Source of the DNA: CBDAPX01 sp965198725
GTDB lineage: Bacteria > Pseudomonadota > Alphaproteobacteria > Rhodobacterales > Rhodobacteraceae
Assembly (NCBI GenBank): GCA_965198725.1
Contig: CBDAPX010000001.1
Span: 124,001-188,000 of the forward strand
Length of the DNA: 64,000 bases
Direction: 5' to 3'
Positions 57,137 to 64,000 of this stretch are shown here, in pieces. A program made the translations under genes and the position numbers. Position 1 is the first letter of the stretch. Each line of letters begins with the position of its first letter. The notes below the pieces were generated by a model. It made no database searches, was not told where the DNA came from, and saw nothing but the letters and a program-made list of their open reading frames with translations.

Positions 57137-58390
57137 ATGCCTTCGTTTTGCCGAGACTGTTCTTATTTGACCGAAACCCCGGACCGATGCACAAACTGTG
57201 GGCGGCGCCGGATCGTGACGCATGACGAATTGTTCGACCTGTCCATCGCCCATATGGATTGTGACGCGTTTTATGCGTCCGTCGAAAAGCGCGACAATCC
57301 GGAATTGGCCAGCAAGCCAGTCATCATCGGCGGCGGACGGCGCGGTGTTGTATCAACGGCCTGCTACGTGGCGCGCATTCGCGGGGTGCGGTCCGCTATG
57401 CCGATGTTCCAAGCTCTAAAGCTGTGCCCGGACGCAGTTATCATCAAGCCACGCATGGATGTCTATGTCGATGTCTCGCGCAAAATCCGCGCCATGATGG
57501 AAGAGCTGACACCAGTGATCGAACCCTTGTCGCTTGACGAAGCTTTCATGGATCTCTCAGGCACCGAGCGCTTGCACGGCGCCCCGCCTGCGATCATGCT
57601 GGCCCGCCTTGTGAAACGCATGCAGGAAGAATTGGGAGTGACCGGCTCTATTGGTCTGAGCCACAACAAGTTTCTGGCCAAGGTGGCCTCTGACCTCGAC
57701 AAACCCCGTGGGTTTTCGGTGATCGGCAAAGCCGAAACGGCCGATTTCCTGGATGGTCAACCGGTGCGCTTGATTTGGGGCGTCGGACAGGCAACGCAGG
57801 ATGCGCTGGAGCGGGCCGGCGTGCGCAGCTTCAATGACCTTCTGCGATGGGACAAAGCCGATCTTGTCGCCCGGTTCGGCGCGATGGGCGAACGATTGTG
57901 GCATCTTGCGCGCGGCCAAGACCGCCGCCGCGTCTCAAACCGTGAACCGATAAAATCCATTTCTCATGAAACGACATTTCACGAAGACACCTCCGACCCC
58001 GATATCCTTGACGGGCATATCTGGCGACTGGCAGAAAAAACGTCGGACCGGGCGAAAGCCAAGGCCATGGCTGGTCGGGTGGTAACCCTGAAACTGAAAA
58101 CCCGGGACCACAAGATTATCACCCGTCGCATGGCGCTGCGGGATGCGACACAAATGGCAGACACCCTCTATCGCACGGCGCGCGGTCTATTTGATCAGGT
58201 GGGCGATCTGGGTCCCTATCGCTTGATCGGCTGTGGTTTGTCGGATCTGGTGGCCGAAGACGGCGCGGATTTGTCAGAGGATCTGCTGGACCCTGACGCG
58301 GCCCGTCGCAAATCTGCTGAACGCGCTACCGACGCAATCCGCAAAAGATACGGGCAGGATGCAATCGTGAAAGGACGCGCGCTCAGATGA
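57137..58390 (+). CDS. dinB: DNA polymerase IV with N-terminal zinc ribbon
   Basis: A 417-residue Y-family polymerase for translesion synthesis. The catalytic carboxylates are D41 (HMDCDAFYASVE) and D134-E135 (SLDEAFMDL). Before the polymerase fold lie about 30 residues with two CxxC pairs (C5, C8, C18, C21) that form a small zinc ribbon, absent from E. coli DinB. The stop overlaps the methyltransferase start (ATGA). Confidence 0.94.
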   Translation: MPSFCRDCSYLTETPDRCTNCGRRRIVTHDELFDLSIAHMDCDAFYASVEKRDNPELASKPVIIGGGRRGVVSTACYVARIRGVRSAMPMFQALKLCPDAVIIKPRMDVYVDVSRKIRAMMEELTPVIEPLSLDEAFMDLSGTERLHGAPPAIMLARLVKRMQEELGVTGSIGLSHNKFLAKVASDLDKPRGFSVIGKAETADFLDGQPVRLIWGVGQATQDALERAGVRSFNDLLRWDKADLVARFGAMGERLWHLARGQDRRRVSNREPIKSISHETTFHEDTSDPDILDGHIWRLAEKTSDRAKAKAMAGRVVTLKLKTRDHKIITRRMALRDATQMADTLYRTARGLFDQVGDLGPYRLIGCGLSDLVAEDGADLSEDLLDPDAARRKSAERATDAIRKRYGQDAIVKGRALR

Positions 58391-59154
58391 CCAAGGATCA
58401 CGTCAGCGAAAACCGCAACTATTGGAACGGCATGGCACAGAATTGGGTCGCCGGGGGCGAAGCAGCATGGGCGCAAGCCGAGCCATGTTGGGGAGAATGG
58501 CAATTGCCTGAACGCGATCTGCACCTGTTGCCTGAGACCATGGACGGAATGAAGGCCATCGAGTTGGGCTGTGGAACAGGCTATGTTTCCGCTTGGATGG
58601 CTCGGCGCGGCGCCAGTGTCATCGGCATCGATATTTCGACAGAGCAATTGCAAACCGCCAGACGCCTCAACGACCAATACAAAGCGGGCATTTCATTCGT
58701 TGAAGGCAATGCTGAAACCTTGCCATATCCCGACGGTTATTTTGATTACGCCATCTCCGAATACGGGGCAGCCATCTGGTGTGATCCGGATATCTGGATA
58801 GCCGAAGCCCATCGTGTCCTGAAACCCGGCGCACGGTTGGTCTTTCTGGGGAACCATCCCCTCACGCTGGTGGGTAGTCCGCTGAACGGTGCGGACGTCG
58901 AAGCGGTCATGCACCGCCCATACAAAGGTCTGACCGGGGCGGATTGGACCACCGTCGAAATCGATCCGGGCGGGATTGAGTTCAATCGAACCTTTGCCGA
59001 TTGGCTCGCTTTATTCCGCGAAACCGGCTTTGAAGTGGTGAATTATCAAGAGCTGTATGCTCCGGACAAATCTCGCGAGAAACCGTTCGTTGTTTCCGCT
59101 GAATGGGCCAGAAATTACCCGTCGGAACAGGTCTGGCACTTGCAAAAAACGTGA
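58387..59154 (+). CDS. Class I SAM-dependent methyltransferase
   Basis: A 255-residue cytoplasmic protein with the SAM-binding motif IELGCGTGYVSAWMARRG, a following GIDISTEQ acidic loop and a later EAHRVLKPGARLVF motif, as in ubiquinone/biotin-type methyltransferases. The substrate is unknown. It is coupled to dinB and convergent with the N-formylglutamate amidohydrolase gene, whose stop directly abuts its own. Confidence 0.88.
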   Translation: MTKDHVSENRNYWNGMAQNWVAGGEAAWAQAEPCWGEWQLPERDLHLLPETMDGMKAIELGCGTGYVSAWMARRGASVIGIDISTEQLQTARRLNDQYKAGISFVEGNAETLPYPDGYFDYAISEYGAAIWCDPDIWIAEAHRVLKPGARLVFLGNHPLTLVGSPLNGADVEAVMHRPYKGLTGADWTTVEIDPGGIEFNRTFADWLALFRETGFEVVNYQELYAPDKSREKPFVVSAEWARNYPSEQVWHLQKT

Positions 59155-60015
59155 TTATTCCGCCGCCAGCGGCAAATGCGCGGCACCGATCTGTGCAAGC
59201 TCAGCCACGACAACCCGCATGCGCCGACAAAACGTATCAAACCCGTCATTGGGTTCGATCGTACGTTCGTTCATGTAAAGCGACCGATCGATTTCAACCT
59301 GAACCGCATGCTGGCGGCGCGACGGGCGGCCATAAGCCTGCGCAACATAGGCCCCGGCAAAGGGCGCGTTGCGCGCAACTTTGAAACCAGCCGACGCAAA
59401 AGCCGCTTCGATCTGGTCAACCACATCACCTGAGGCGGCGGCACCAAACCGATCACCCAAAACGATCTCAGGTGCCTTGCCAGATGACGAATTTGATGCC
59501 TCCACAGCCTCATGCGGCATCGAATGGCAATCAATCAGGATCGCTTGCCCAAAGCGGGCATGGGCCGCCGACAGCAAGTCTTTGAGCTGATCGTGATACG
59601 GGTGCCAGTAGGTATCTATCCGATTGCGCGCCTCGGTCAGTGTCAGCTTACCTGAATAAATGGCACGACCATTTGAAACGACGCGGGGGATGACACCAAG
59701 GCCAAAGGCGACGCGTGGGTTATGGCCCCATCGCCGCGCCCCATCGATCAGCGCGGGATCAAGTTCGTCGGGGCTGCGATTCATATCGACAAAGGCACGC
59801 GGCGCGCGTGCCGCGATCAGGGGCGCCCCGAATTCCGGTGCGCTTTTGAATATCTGATCAACAAAAGCATCCTCGGACGACCGGATTGCATGTGCGTCCA
59901 GAACACTGCGCTTCATGAAGCTGTCAAAGTACCGGCTGCCGCTATGCGGAGACGCAAAGACGACGGATGACGCCATCTCGTCAGGCTGATACAGATCGAA
60001 CGCGGCTTTTGTCAT
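59155..60015 (-). CDS. N-formylglutamate amidohydrolase family protein
   Basis: A 286-residue protein with the family pattern FASPHSGSRY, FVDMNRSPDELD, LIDCHSMPHE (metal-binding His) and HAVQVEIDRSLYMNE. It would release formate or an amine from N-formylglutamate-like compounds, often in histidine degradation, though no hut genes are nearby. I chose the ATG at 60015 because the conserved part begins there; an upstream ATG at 60069 adds a short hydrophobic leader. Confidence 0.88.
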   Translation of the reverse strand: MTKAAFDLYQPDEMASSVVFASPHSGSRYFDSFMKRSVLDAHAIRSSEDAFVDQIFKSAPEFGAPLIAARAPRAFVDMNRSPDELDPALIDGARRWGHNPRVAFGLGVIPRVVSNGRAIYSGKLTLTEARNRIDTYWHPYHDQLKDLLSAAHARFGQAILIDCHSMPHEAVEASNSSSGKAPEIVLGDRFGAAASGDVVDQIEAAFASAGFKVARNAPFAGAYVAQAYGRPSRRQHAVQVEIDRSLYMNERTIEPNDGFDTFCRRMRVVVAELAQIGAAHLPLAAE

Positions 60016-60165
60016 TACGACTCCTCGATGCGGGCAACATAGCCCGGAAATGAGGAAGACCAAAAGCACTTGAACACCTCTGCGACTCCTTTTATAGACC
60101 CCGCTTACCGGCGCGGGTTTCCGCGCCCCATATTATTGGGGCATAGGAAACGCACTGGTATTCAT

Positions 60166-60240
<75 letters not shown>

Positions 60241-60327
60241 TGAATTCACTGTTTCAGGTTGATTTTCAACCTGTTACACCCGCTAACCCAGGCGCTGGCC
60301 CGCGCCGCAAGGAACAGGAGACAGGCC

Positions 60328-60453
60328 ATGAAGGTCAAGAACTCGCTCCGCTCGCTCAAGAACCGGCACCGTGATTGCCGGGTCGTGCGTCGCAAAGGCC
60401 GCGTTTATGTGATCAACAAAACGCAGCGTAAGTTTAAAGCTCGCCAAGGCTGA
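60328..60453 (+). CDS. rpmJ: 50S ribosomal protein L36, zinc-free type
   Basis: A 41-residue basic protein (MKVKNSLRSLKNRHRDCRVV, ending KARQG). It has one cysteine in place of the four zinc-binding residues of the common L36, so it is the C-minus type usual in alphaproteobacteria. GGAG precedes the ATG, and a terminator follows. Confidence 0.96.
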   Translation: MKVKNSLRSLKNRHRDCRVVRRKGRVYVINKTQRKFKARQG

Positions 60454-60473
60454 GAACACCCAAATTACTTTAG

Positions 60474-60502
60474 AAAGCCGCGCTGTTTTAGCGCGGCTTT
60501 TT
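60474..60502 (+). terminator. Rho-independent terminator of rpmJ
   Basis: An 11-bp stem (AAAGCCGCGCT/AGCGCGGCTTT, 5-nt loop GTTTT) runs into TTTTT. Confidence 0.92.
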
Positions 60503-60653
60503 CGTTTTGGGCCTTGAAATGCCCATTTGGCCGACGACACGAAAATATTTCTTAGTGAAATTGTCGAATTTAGGTTTGCTTCCGCGCGACAATCGTCTAA
60601 CTGATCATTTTAGTCGGGTATAGCTCGACACGTCTGATTTTACGAGGAACGCT

Positions 60654-61670
60654 ATGAAGCATCTTCCCCTAACTGTTGCGGCCGGTCTGGCTGCTGCCAT
60701 CGCAACAAATGCCGCTGCTGAAGGCGAGGTTAACATCTATTCGTCCCGTCACTATGACACCGACGAACGCCTCTACTCTGATTTCGAGGAAGCGACCGGG
60801 ATCACTGTAAATCGCATCGAAGGCAAAGCTGATGAGTTGATCGCGCGGATGGAAGCCGAAGGTGCCAACAGCCCTGCCGACATCCTGTTGACCGTTGACA
60901 CGTCTCGCCTAGAACGCGCGAAAAACGCGGGCGTCCTTCAATCGATCGACAGCCCGGTTCTCGAAACACGCATCCCGGCCTATCTGCAGGATGCAGACAA
61001 TGAATGGTTCGGCTTTTCGCAACGTGCCCGCATCCTGTTCTATGACAAGAACGATGTGGCCGAACCGCCAATGACCTATGCCGATCTGGCAGATCCGCAA
61101 TACAAAGGTCAGGTGTGCATCCGCTCTTCGACCAACGTGTATTCGCAGACCATCCTCGCCGCGATTATCGAACATGCCGGTGAAGACGCCGCCAAAGCAT
61201 GGGCGCGAGGTGTCGCAGACAATTTTGCGCGCGCGCCGCAAGGTGGGGATACCGATCAGCTGCGCGGTATCGTTTCGGGTGAATGCGATATTTCAATGTC
61301 CAACACCTATTACTTTGGCCGCGCTCTGCGTCGGGACGTTTCCGGCCTGAGCGACAGCATCGACATGATTGGCTGGGTGTTTCCGGATCAAGACGGAAAT
61401 GGTGCCCATATGAACCTGTCGGGCGGCGGCGTTGCCGTGAATGCTCCGAACAAGGAAAACGCGATCAAGTTCCTCGAATACTTGACCAGCGATCAGGCAC
61501 AGAAATACTTCTCTGCCGGTAACGATGAATACCCGGCCGTTCCGGGCGTTGGCCTGTCACCCTCGGTCGCGCAACTGGGCTTTTTCAAGCCAGATGATGT
61601 TGACCTGTCGGCGGTTGCGAAAAATGTGCCAACTGCTCAAAAGATCTTTAACGAGGTCGGTTGGGAATAA
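60654..61670 (+). CDS. Fe(3+) ABC transporter substrate-binding protein
   Basis: A 338-residue periplasmic binding protein of the FutA/FbpA group with a signal peptide (about 1-22, ending AAAEG). The segments INIYSSRHYDTDERLYSDF-like at the N-terminus (VNIYSSRHYDTDERL) and SNTYYFGRAL carry the tyrosine pair that binds ferric iron in this family. No permease or ATPase gene is adjacent, so it works with components elsewhere. A terminator follows the gene. Confidence 0.92.
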   Translation: MKHLPLTVAAGLAAAIATNAAAEGEVNIYSSRHYDTDERLYSDFEEATGITVNRIEGKADELIARMEAEGANSPADILLTVDTSRLERAKNAGVLQSIDSPVLETRIPAYLQDADNEWFGFSQRARILFYDKNDVAEPPMTYADLADPQYKGQVCIRSSTNVYSQTILAAIIEHAGEDAAKAWARGVADNFARAPQGGDTDQLRGIVSGECDISMSNTYYFGRALRRDVSGLSDSIDMIGWVFPDQDGNGAHMNLSGGGVAVNAPNKENAIKFLEYLTSDQAQKYFSAGNDEYPAVPGVGLSPSVAQLGFFKPDDVDLSAVAKNVPTAQKIFNEVGWE

Positions 61671-61694
61671 TCTGCCCACTCACAAGGCAGATCG

Positions 61695-61725
61695 GGGCGC
61701 GGGTCAAACCGCGCCCTTTTCTTTT
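61695..61725 (+). terminator. Rho-independent terminator of the iron-binding protein gene
   Basis: An 8-bp GC stem (GGGCGCGG/CCGCGCCC, 6-nt loop) is followed by TTTTCTTTT. Confidence 0.92.
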
Positions 61726-61798
61726 GGCGCAACGACCTTGAAAACCAGGCCAACTGGAAAGATGATCAAGATATAAGAATTTTTCCCGGATTCGATTC

Positions 61799-62356
61799 AT
61801 GTATACCCAACAGGAACGCCTCGCCAGCCGTTTGCGAAGTCTGCGCCAAGAACGCGGTTTGACGCTGGAAGATCTGGCAGACAAGAGCGCCATCAGCCGC
61901 GCCACGCTATCACGCATGGAAAAATCCGAGGTCAGCCCCACCGCCGAAGTGCTCGGCAAACTGGCGGCGGCTTACGGCATGTCAATATCACGCCTGATGG
62001 TGATCGCGGATGCGCCGTTTGCACCCCATGTGACCCGGTCCGATCAATCTTTCTGGCTGGACCCGAGCAGCGGACAGAAACGGCGGATCGTGTCGCCCCC
62101 GTCGGCTGGACTGGCCGGAGAGGTCCTAGAATGTGAGTTGCCTGCCGCCGCAAGGATCGCCTATGCGGACCCACCGCGCCCCGGGCTTGAACATCACATC
62201 ATCATGCAGGAAGGCACCCTATTCATCACAATCGATGACGTTGAACACACCCTGCACGCCGGCGACAGCTTTCGCTATCGCCTGTTTGGTGCAAGCCTTT
62301 TTCAAACCGGGTCGGACATGGCGGCCAAATATATTCTGGTTCTGATCGATGGGTAA
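61799..62356 (+). CDS. XRE-family regulator with cupin sensor domain
   Basis: A 185-residue regulator: helix-turn-helix at about 8-62 (LTLEDLADKSAISRATLSRM), then a cupin barrel (about 100-185, HHIIMQEGTLFITIDDVEHT, DSFRYRLFG). It is the first gene of a run with GNAT, YdcZ and CobW genes and overlaps the GNAT gene by 8 nt. It probably regulates this run, but no operator is evident. Confidence 0.9.
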   Translation: MYTQQERLASRLRSLRQERGLTLEDLADKSAISRATLSRMEKSEVSPTAEVLGKLAAAYGMSISRLMVIADAPFAPHVTRSDQSFWLDPSSGQKRRIVSPPSAGLAGEVLECELPAAARIAYADPPRPGLEHHIIMQEGTLFITIDDVEHTLHAGDSFRYRLFGASLFQTGSDMAAKYILVLIDG

Positions 62357-62882
62357 CGTCACGATACGCCGCCTTTCGGATGCCGATTTTGACACGGCTG
62401 TGGCAGAGCTCGCCGATATCCTGTTTGCCTGCGTCCACGCAGGCGCAAGCGTCGGTTTTATCCTGCCTTTTTCGCTTGATGACGCCGAAGCCTTTTGGCG
62501 GGACAAGGTATTCCCCGCGGTTTCGGGCAGTGGCACAGCCCTGTTTGTCGCTGAAATCGAAGGGCGCATCGTGGGCACCGTGCAACTGGGCCTGGCCCTG
62601 CCCCCCAACCAACCCCATCGCGCGGACATCGCCAAATTGCTGGTCCACCCAGAATACCGTCGACGGGGAATTGCGGATAGCCTCATGCGCGCCACCGAAG
62701 ACGAGGCACGAAGGCAAGACCGATGGCTTCTTGTGCTCGACACGCGCAGCGGTGATCCGTCGGGCCGGCTCTATCAAAAGTTCGGTTTTCAAGTGGCTGG
62801 GGAGATCCCGAATTATTGCCGCAACCCGCACAGCCATGTGTTTGAACCCACTACCTATATGTACAAGGACTTGTCCGGATGA
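62349..62882 (+). CDS. GNAT family N-acetyltransferase
   Basis: A 177-residue acetyltransferase with the acetyl-CoA loop LLVHPEYRRRGIADSLMRA (the R/Q-x-x-G-x-A pattern) and a following ARRQDRWLLVLDTRSGD strand. The acceptor is unknown. It overlaps the XRE gene in front and the YdcZ gene behind (ATGA), so it is part of a coupled run. Confidence 0.9.
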   Translation: MGNVTIRRLSDADFDTAVAELADILFACVHAGASVGFILPFSLDDAEAFWRDKVFPAVSGSGTALFVAEIEGRIVGTVQLGLALPPNQPHRADIAKLLVHPEYRRRGIADSLMRATEDEARRQDRWLLVLDTRSGDPSGRLYQKFGFQVAGEIPNYCRNPHSHVFEPTTYMYKDLSG

Positions 62883-63321
62883 TGCTGGTCATCATTCTGG
62901 CCGTGATCGCGGGTGGGGCGCTTATCGCAGCACAAGGACCGATCTATACCCGCATGGCGCACAGCTTGGCGGCGCCGTTCCTGCCGCGATGCTGGCCTTT
63001 GCCATCGGGGCCGCAGCCTTGCTTGCCCTGATGCTGATCCGGGGAGAGGCAATGCCGCGCCGCGATCAGTTGATCTCTGTGCCCGTTTGGGTTTGGGCCG
63101 GTGGGCTGATCGGGGTCTACGTTGTTCTCCTCTCGATTGTCGCTGTGCCCCGCATGGGCGTCGCGTGTTACATGGTTTGCGTCATTCTTGGGCAATTAGG
63201 GGCCAGCTTTGCCTATGATCGTTTTGGCGCGTTCGGCATGGCCGCCCGCGATTTCAGCCTTGGCAATCTCATCGGTTTGGGTTTGGTTGCTGTCGGGGCG
63301 GAAATGGTGCTGTGGAGATGA
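62879..63321 (+). pseudogene. DMT/YdcZ-family membrane protein, frameshifted
   Basis: Two frames make one small membrane protein: MMLVIILAVIAGGALIAAQG, then TRMAHSL in the first, and GGAVPAAMLAFAIGAAALL plus later helices in the second. They join if the GG at 62968-62969 is read as GGG (HSLGGAVPAAML). One base is thus missing, either a real mutation or a sequence error. The intact protein would be about 147 residues with five helices. It overlaps the GNAT stop and is followed by the CobW gene after 1 bp. Confidence 0.8.
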
Positions 63322-63322
63322 A

Positions 63323-64000
63323 ATGAAACTGCCAATTACCATTCTGAGCGGCTATTTGGGCGCGGGCAAAACCACTTTGATCAACCGGTTGCTGGCCGAA
63401 GACCACGGCTTGCGCCTTGCTGTTCTGGTCAATGACTTTGGGGCCGTGAACATCGACGCCGACTTGCTGCACAGCGCCGAAGAAGACACGGTTGAGCTGA
63501 CCAATGGCTGCGTCTGTTGCTCGATTGAGGGCGACTTGTTCGACGCATTGAACACCATTCTCGACCGCAACCCACGCCCTGATCATGTGATCTTAGAAAC
63601 CAGCGGCGTGGCCGATCCCGCCTCTATCGCCGCAGCAGCCATTGCAGAACCAGAGCTGTCCTATGGCGGGATCGTGACGGTTGTCGATGCAGGCAACCTG
63701 AACCTTCAGCTGCATGATACCGCCATCACCGATCATGTTCGGCAACAGATTGCTGCGGCCGATCAGGTGCTGGTGTCCAAGGATGACCCAGGCGGTGCGG
63801 CGATGGAACGGCTGAAAAAGATGGGGGCCCGCAATCCGATACCGGTCGATGCCTTGCCCGTGAACGAGGTGATGCTGGACCTCATTCCCCTGCCCAAAGG
63901 CCGGGCCATGCCCAAGCCGCATCCGGCCTATGTCACGTGGCACCACCGATCGGACACCCCGATCAGCCGCGCTGCTATGGGTGAAAAGCTGGCCGCGCGA
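63323..64000 (+). CDS. CobW/COG0523 GTP-binding metal chaperone, N-terminal part
   Basis: The gene begins MKLPITILSGYLGAGKTTLI and runs off the right edge after 226 codons. The P-loop GYLGAGKTT and the CxCC metal motif in LTNGCVCCSIEGDL identify a COG0523 protein, a GTPase that delivers zinc or cobalt to target enzymes. The C-terminal CobW_C domain lies outside the window, so its subgroup cannot be set. AGGAG-like GGAGATG precedes the start. Confidence 0.93.
   Translation, partial: MKLPITILSGYLGAGKTTLINRLLAEDHGLRLAVLVNDFGAVNIDADLLHSAEEDTVELTNGCVCCSIEGDLFDALNTILDRNPRPDHVILETSGVADPASIAAAAIAEPELSYGGIVTVVDAGNLNLQLHDTAITDHVRQQIAAADQVLVSKDDPGGAAMERLKKMGARNPIPVDALPVNEVMLDLIPLPKGRAMPKPHPAYVTWHHRSDTPISRAAMGEKLAAR

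Noticed and set aside
60541..60653. A possible iron-responsive TGA-N9-TCA site before the iron-binding protein gene
   Set aside because: The closest match (TGATCATTTTAGTCG) fails at the last position, so I do not call an operator.

Overview
The window looks like about 64 kb of chromosome from a marine alphaproteobacterium of the Rhodobacterales (Roseobacter group). The grounds are the rRNA operon order (16S, tRNA-Ile, tRNA-Ala, 23S, 5S, tRNA-fMet), the alphaproteobacterial form of L36, DUF484 next to xerC, several TRAP transporters, and the residue-level character of PriA, DinB and PrmA. No species name can be given from the sequence alone.

Layout. 1-7.5 kb is housekeeping: the prmA start, a MATE and an MFS transporter, priA, tal, DUF484 and xerC. 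7.5-24.7 kb is a catabolic island with two minus-strand operons, each facing its own regulator. The first (16.6 to 7.5 kb, IclR regulator) encodes a TAXI-TRAP importer, two unrelated sulfatase-type hydrolases and a self-sufficient reductive dehalogenase fused to its own NAD(P)H reductase. The second (23.7 to 17.5 kb, GntR/FCD regulator) encodes an aldehyde dehydrogenase, a P450, a double OsmC protein, a PobA-like aromatic hydroxylase with substituted active-site positions, an SDR and NrtS. Read together they suggest uptake, desulfation, dehalogenation and ring hydroxylation of a sulfated halo-aromatic compound. The substrate is inference.

24.7-31.4 kb holds SRAP, a flavodoxin, a 5'-nucleotidase, DUF952-pyrD, a MauG-type di-haem peroxidase and a Sel1 protein. 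31.4-39.1 kb is a second catabolic island that I read as the oxidative sulfoquinovose (sulfo-SMO) pathway: smoC, smoB and smoA with a DctPQM TRAP importer, facing a GntR/UTRA regulator followed by a Gfo/Idh protein that may be the NAD+-dependent sulfoquinovosidase. A perfect 16-bp palindrome lies in the divergent promoter.

39.5-42.2 kb carries two different IS3-family insertions in the remains of one LysR gene; the second has clean 4-bp target duplications. 42.4-48.4 kb is the complete rRNA operon, minus strand. 48.6-64 kb is again mostly housekeeping: msrQ/msrP, a frameshifted glutamate-synthase-like gene, a fasciclin protein, clpB with a heat-shock-type promoter, pyrF, a NUDIX gene, dinB with an N-terminal zinc ribbon, a methyltransferase, an N-formylglutamate amidohydrolase, tRNA-Val, rpmJ, an iron-binding protein, and an XRE-GNAT-YdcZ-CobW run in which the YdcZ gene is frameshifted. 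Names of families come from recognition of sequence features; no database search was possible.
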